Under the pieces are notes generated by a model. That model was not told the DNA's origin. It searched no databases and worked only from the letters and a program-made list of their open reading frames with translations. A DNA stretch of 64,000 nt from Taudactylus pleione. Its lineage: Eukaryota > Chordata > Amphibia > Anura > Myobatrachidae. Below are positions 63,006 through 64,000 of this stretch, piece after piece. The position numbers and the translations under genes were made by a program. Location: contig JAUIMM010000646.1 in NCBI GenBank assembly GCA_031769625.1, forward strand, positions 2,341,001 through 2,405,000. Direction: 5' to 3'. Each line of letters opens with the position of its first letter. The first letter of the stretch is position 1.

Positions 63006-63982
63006 TTTGCGAAAAAAAAAACCAACAACAATGATGCGACCGGTGGAAGAATTAACCGATAGGCTGCTTCCACGCACCTATTCTACAGTTAGCTAATATC
63101 TAAAAATAGGGAACACAGCAATACCTACTAAGGCAAGCACAGTAAGCACTTATAATAGGGAACACAGGAGTTATCTAGCTATAGATAAAACCACAGTAAC
63201 CACCTATTGTCCTTTTGTCCCCGCAACCAGCCTCAGTCAGAGATGCCACACTCGTATGGTCCGGTCGCAACACTCAAAGGCCCTAACTGACCGATGAATA
63301 TTACAACTACACTGGAAGCTATATTTTATCGTTAACTCTCTTTAACGATAGGAAACCAGGAGGATCCCCTCTGTCAGTATACCTGTTATGTATACCCTAT
63401 ATTTATTACCTAAAATAGGGACCACGAAGGCACAACCTATTTCACAATCTCAATCATACACCTTACACACTTCTATATTGTGGACAAATAACAAAAAAAA
63501 AAAAAAAAACCTTTCTTTTGATTAACAGCCTTTTGGAAATTACAGCCCTATCAATATCACATATTTCAGTCTTGATGATTTATTTGAATTCTAACAGAAA
63601 TGCTAGTCACATGCTTCACTTGCTATTGTGCGCTCGGTTACAAACAATTAGATGTAATCACTACACGTGGCAGGAAGTGGCCGTACATCCGGTCGCACGC
63701 ACTATGCTGCGACTGTTTGCACGTGGCGTACACTAAAACCTTTGTGGCGTTATTGTGCGATCGGTTGCGTATGCAATGCGCGGCCGTTCTACAACAACGT
63801 GGGCAAGCACAAATCTCTCTCCACTATCCCAGATTCTAATCAGCCCTCTCTGAATTCGCAAACTGCGAGTCTCCGTCTCTGAACAAAAATAGGAATGCAG
63901 GAAAAAAAGTCTGCGGGCGCCTTTCCACTCTTTTGTTCCAAGACGAGGGGAGCAGTTCAAAAATACAGTGATGGGTGATATC
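63006..63982 (-). other. ERV A 5' leader
   Basis: About 980 bases lie between the putative primer binding site and the gag ATG. Reading on the minus strand it contains three copies of a CTGTGTTCCCTA / GTGGTCCCTA type word (63107, 63156, 63412), a pair AACGATA...TATCGTTAA around 63330-63350 that can form a stem, and a T17-type run (poly-A on plus at 63489-63508). No open frame of note. No splice donor is asserted. Confidence 0.6.
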
Positions 63983-64000
63983 CAACTCGGTGAGCCCCCA
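63983..64000 (-). promoter_or_regulatory. Possible ERV primer binding site at the window edge
   Basis: The minus strand starts TGGGGGCTCACCGAG. The first nine bases equal the start of the proline-tRNA primer site used by many gammaretroviruses (TGGGGGCTC); later bases differ. If right, the 5' LTR ends just outside the window. Confidence 0.5.

Overview
The window looks like vertebrate nuclear DNA, most probably from a large, transposon-rich amphibian (frog or toad) genome. No species is asserted. There is no bacterial gene organisation. Almost everything recognisable is mobile DNA: one near-complete hAT transposon, dozens of short inverted-repeat elements (MITEs), four minisatellite arrays, a putative solo LTR, a LINE-1-like fragment, a Tigger-like MITE and a rearranged endogenous retrovirus (ERV). 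Only two short stretches look like possible host exons.

Layout. 0-4 kb: a decayed hAT fragment runs into a 49-bp satellite, then a 38-bp and a 23/30-bp minisatellite. 4-14 kb: MITEs of several families, two members of a GGTTAGG-rich repeat family, and nested non-autonomous hAT elements with CAGGGC ends. 14.3-19.2 kb: a 4951-bp hAT element with a perfect 8-bp target duplication. It encodes a BED-finger/DDE/hATC transposase on the minus strand that is broken by one in-frame TGA. 20.5-23.4 kb: a MITE split by a 2.7-kb LTR-like element that itself carries two MITEs. 24-41 kb: mostly MITEs, several nested, plus a 26-bp minisatellite. 41-46 kb: two candidate exons (41286-41410 on plus; 44302-44457 on minus, with a signal peptide and a splice donor), a LINE-1 ORF2 tail, hairpin MITEs and a Tigger/pogo MITE.

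48-64 kb: a gamma/epsilon-like ERV on the minus strand. Reading 64000 down to about 48100, it has a possible primer binding site, leader, gag A, protease A and half of reverse transcriptase A. It then jumps to the leader of a second, divergent gag (B). Gag B is fused by deletion to the second half of reverse transcriptase B, followed by RNase H, integrase, an uninterrupted env, a polypurine tract and a 3' LTR. The LTR is split by a 3259-bp hAT derivative that is mostly a giant palindrome, and the pol region is split by a MITE. Gag, pro and pol are broken in several places; env is open over 598 codons.

Relationships. The 4951-bp hAT, the 3259-bp foldback, the 303-bp and 151-bp elements and an eroded copy at 40.5 kb share TAGGGRTG-type ends. 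The first four have perfect 8-bp duplications, so the full-length element is the likely source family that mobilised the others. A second hAT group (CAGGGC ends, 8-bp duplications, five clear members) and GGGCCTGATTCAG or GGGGTCTATTTAC elements with 3-bp duplications (PIF/Harbinger-like by inference) make up most of the rest.
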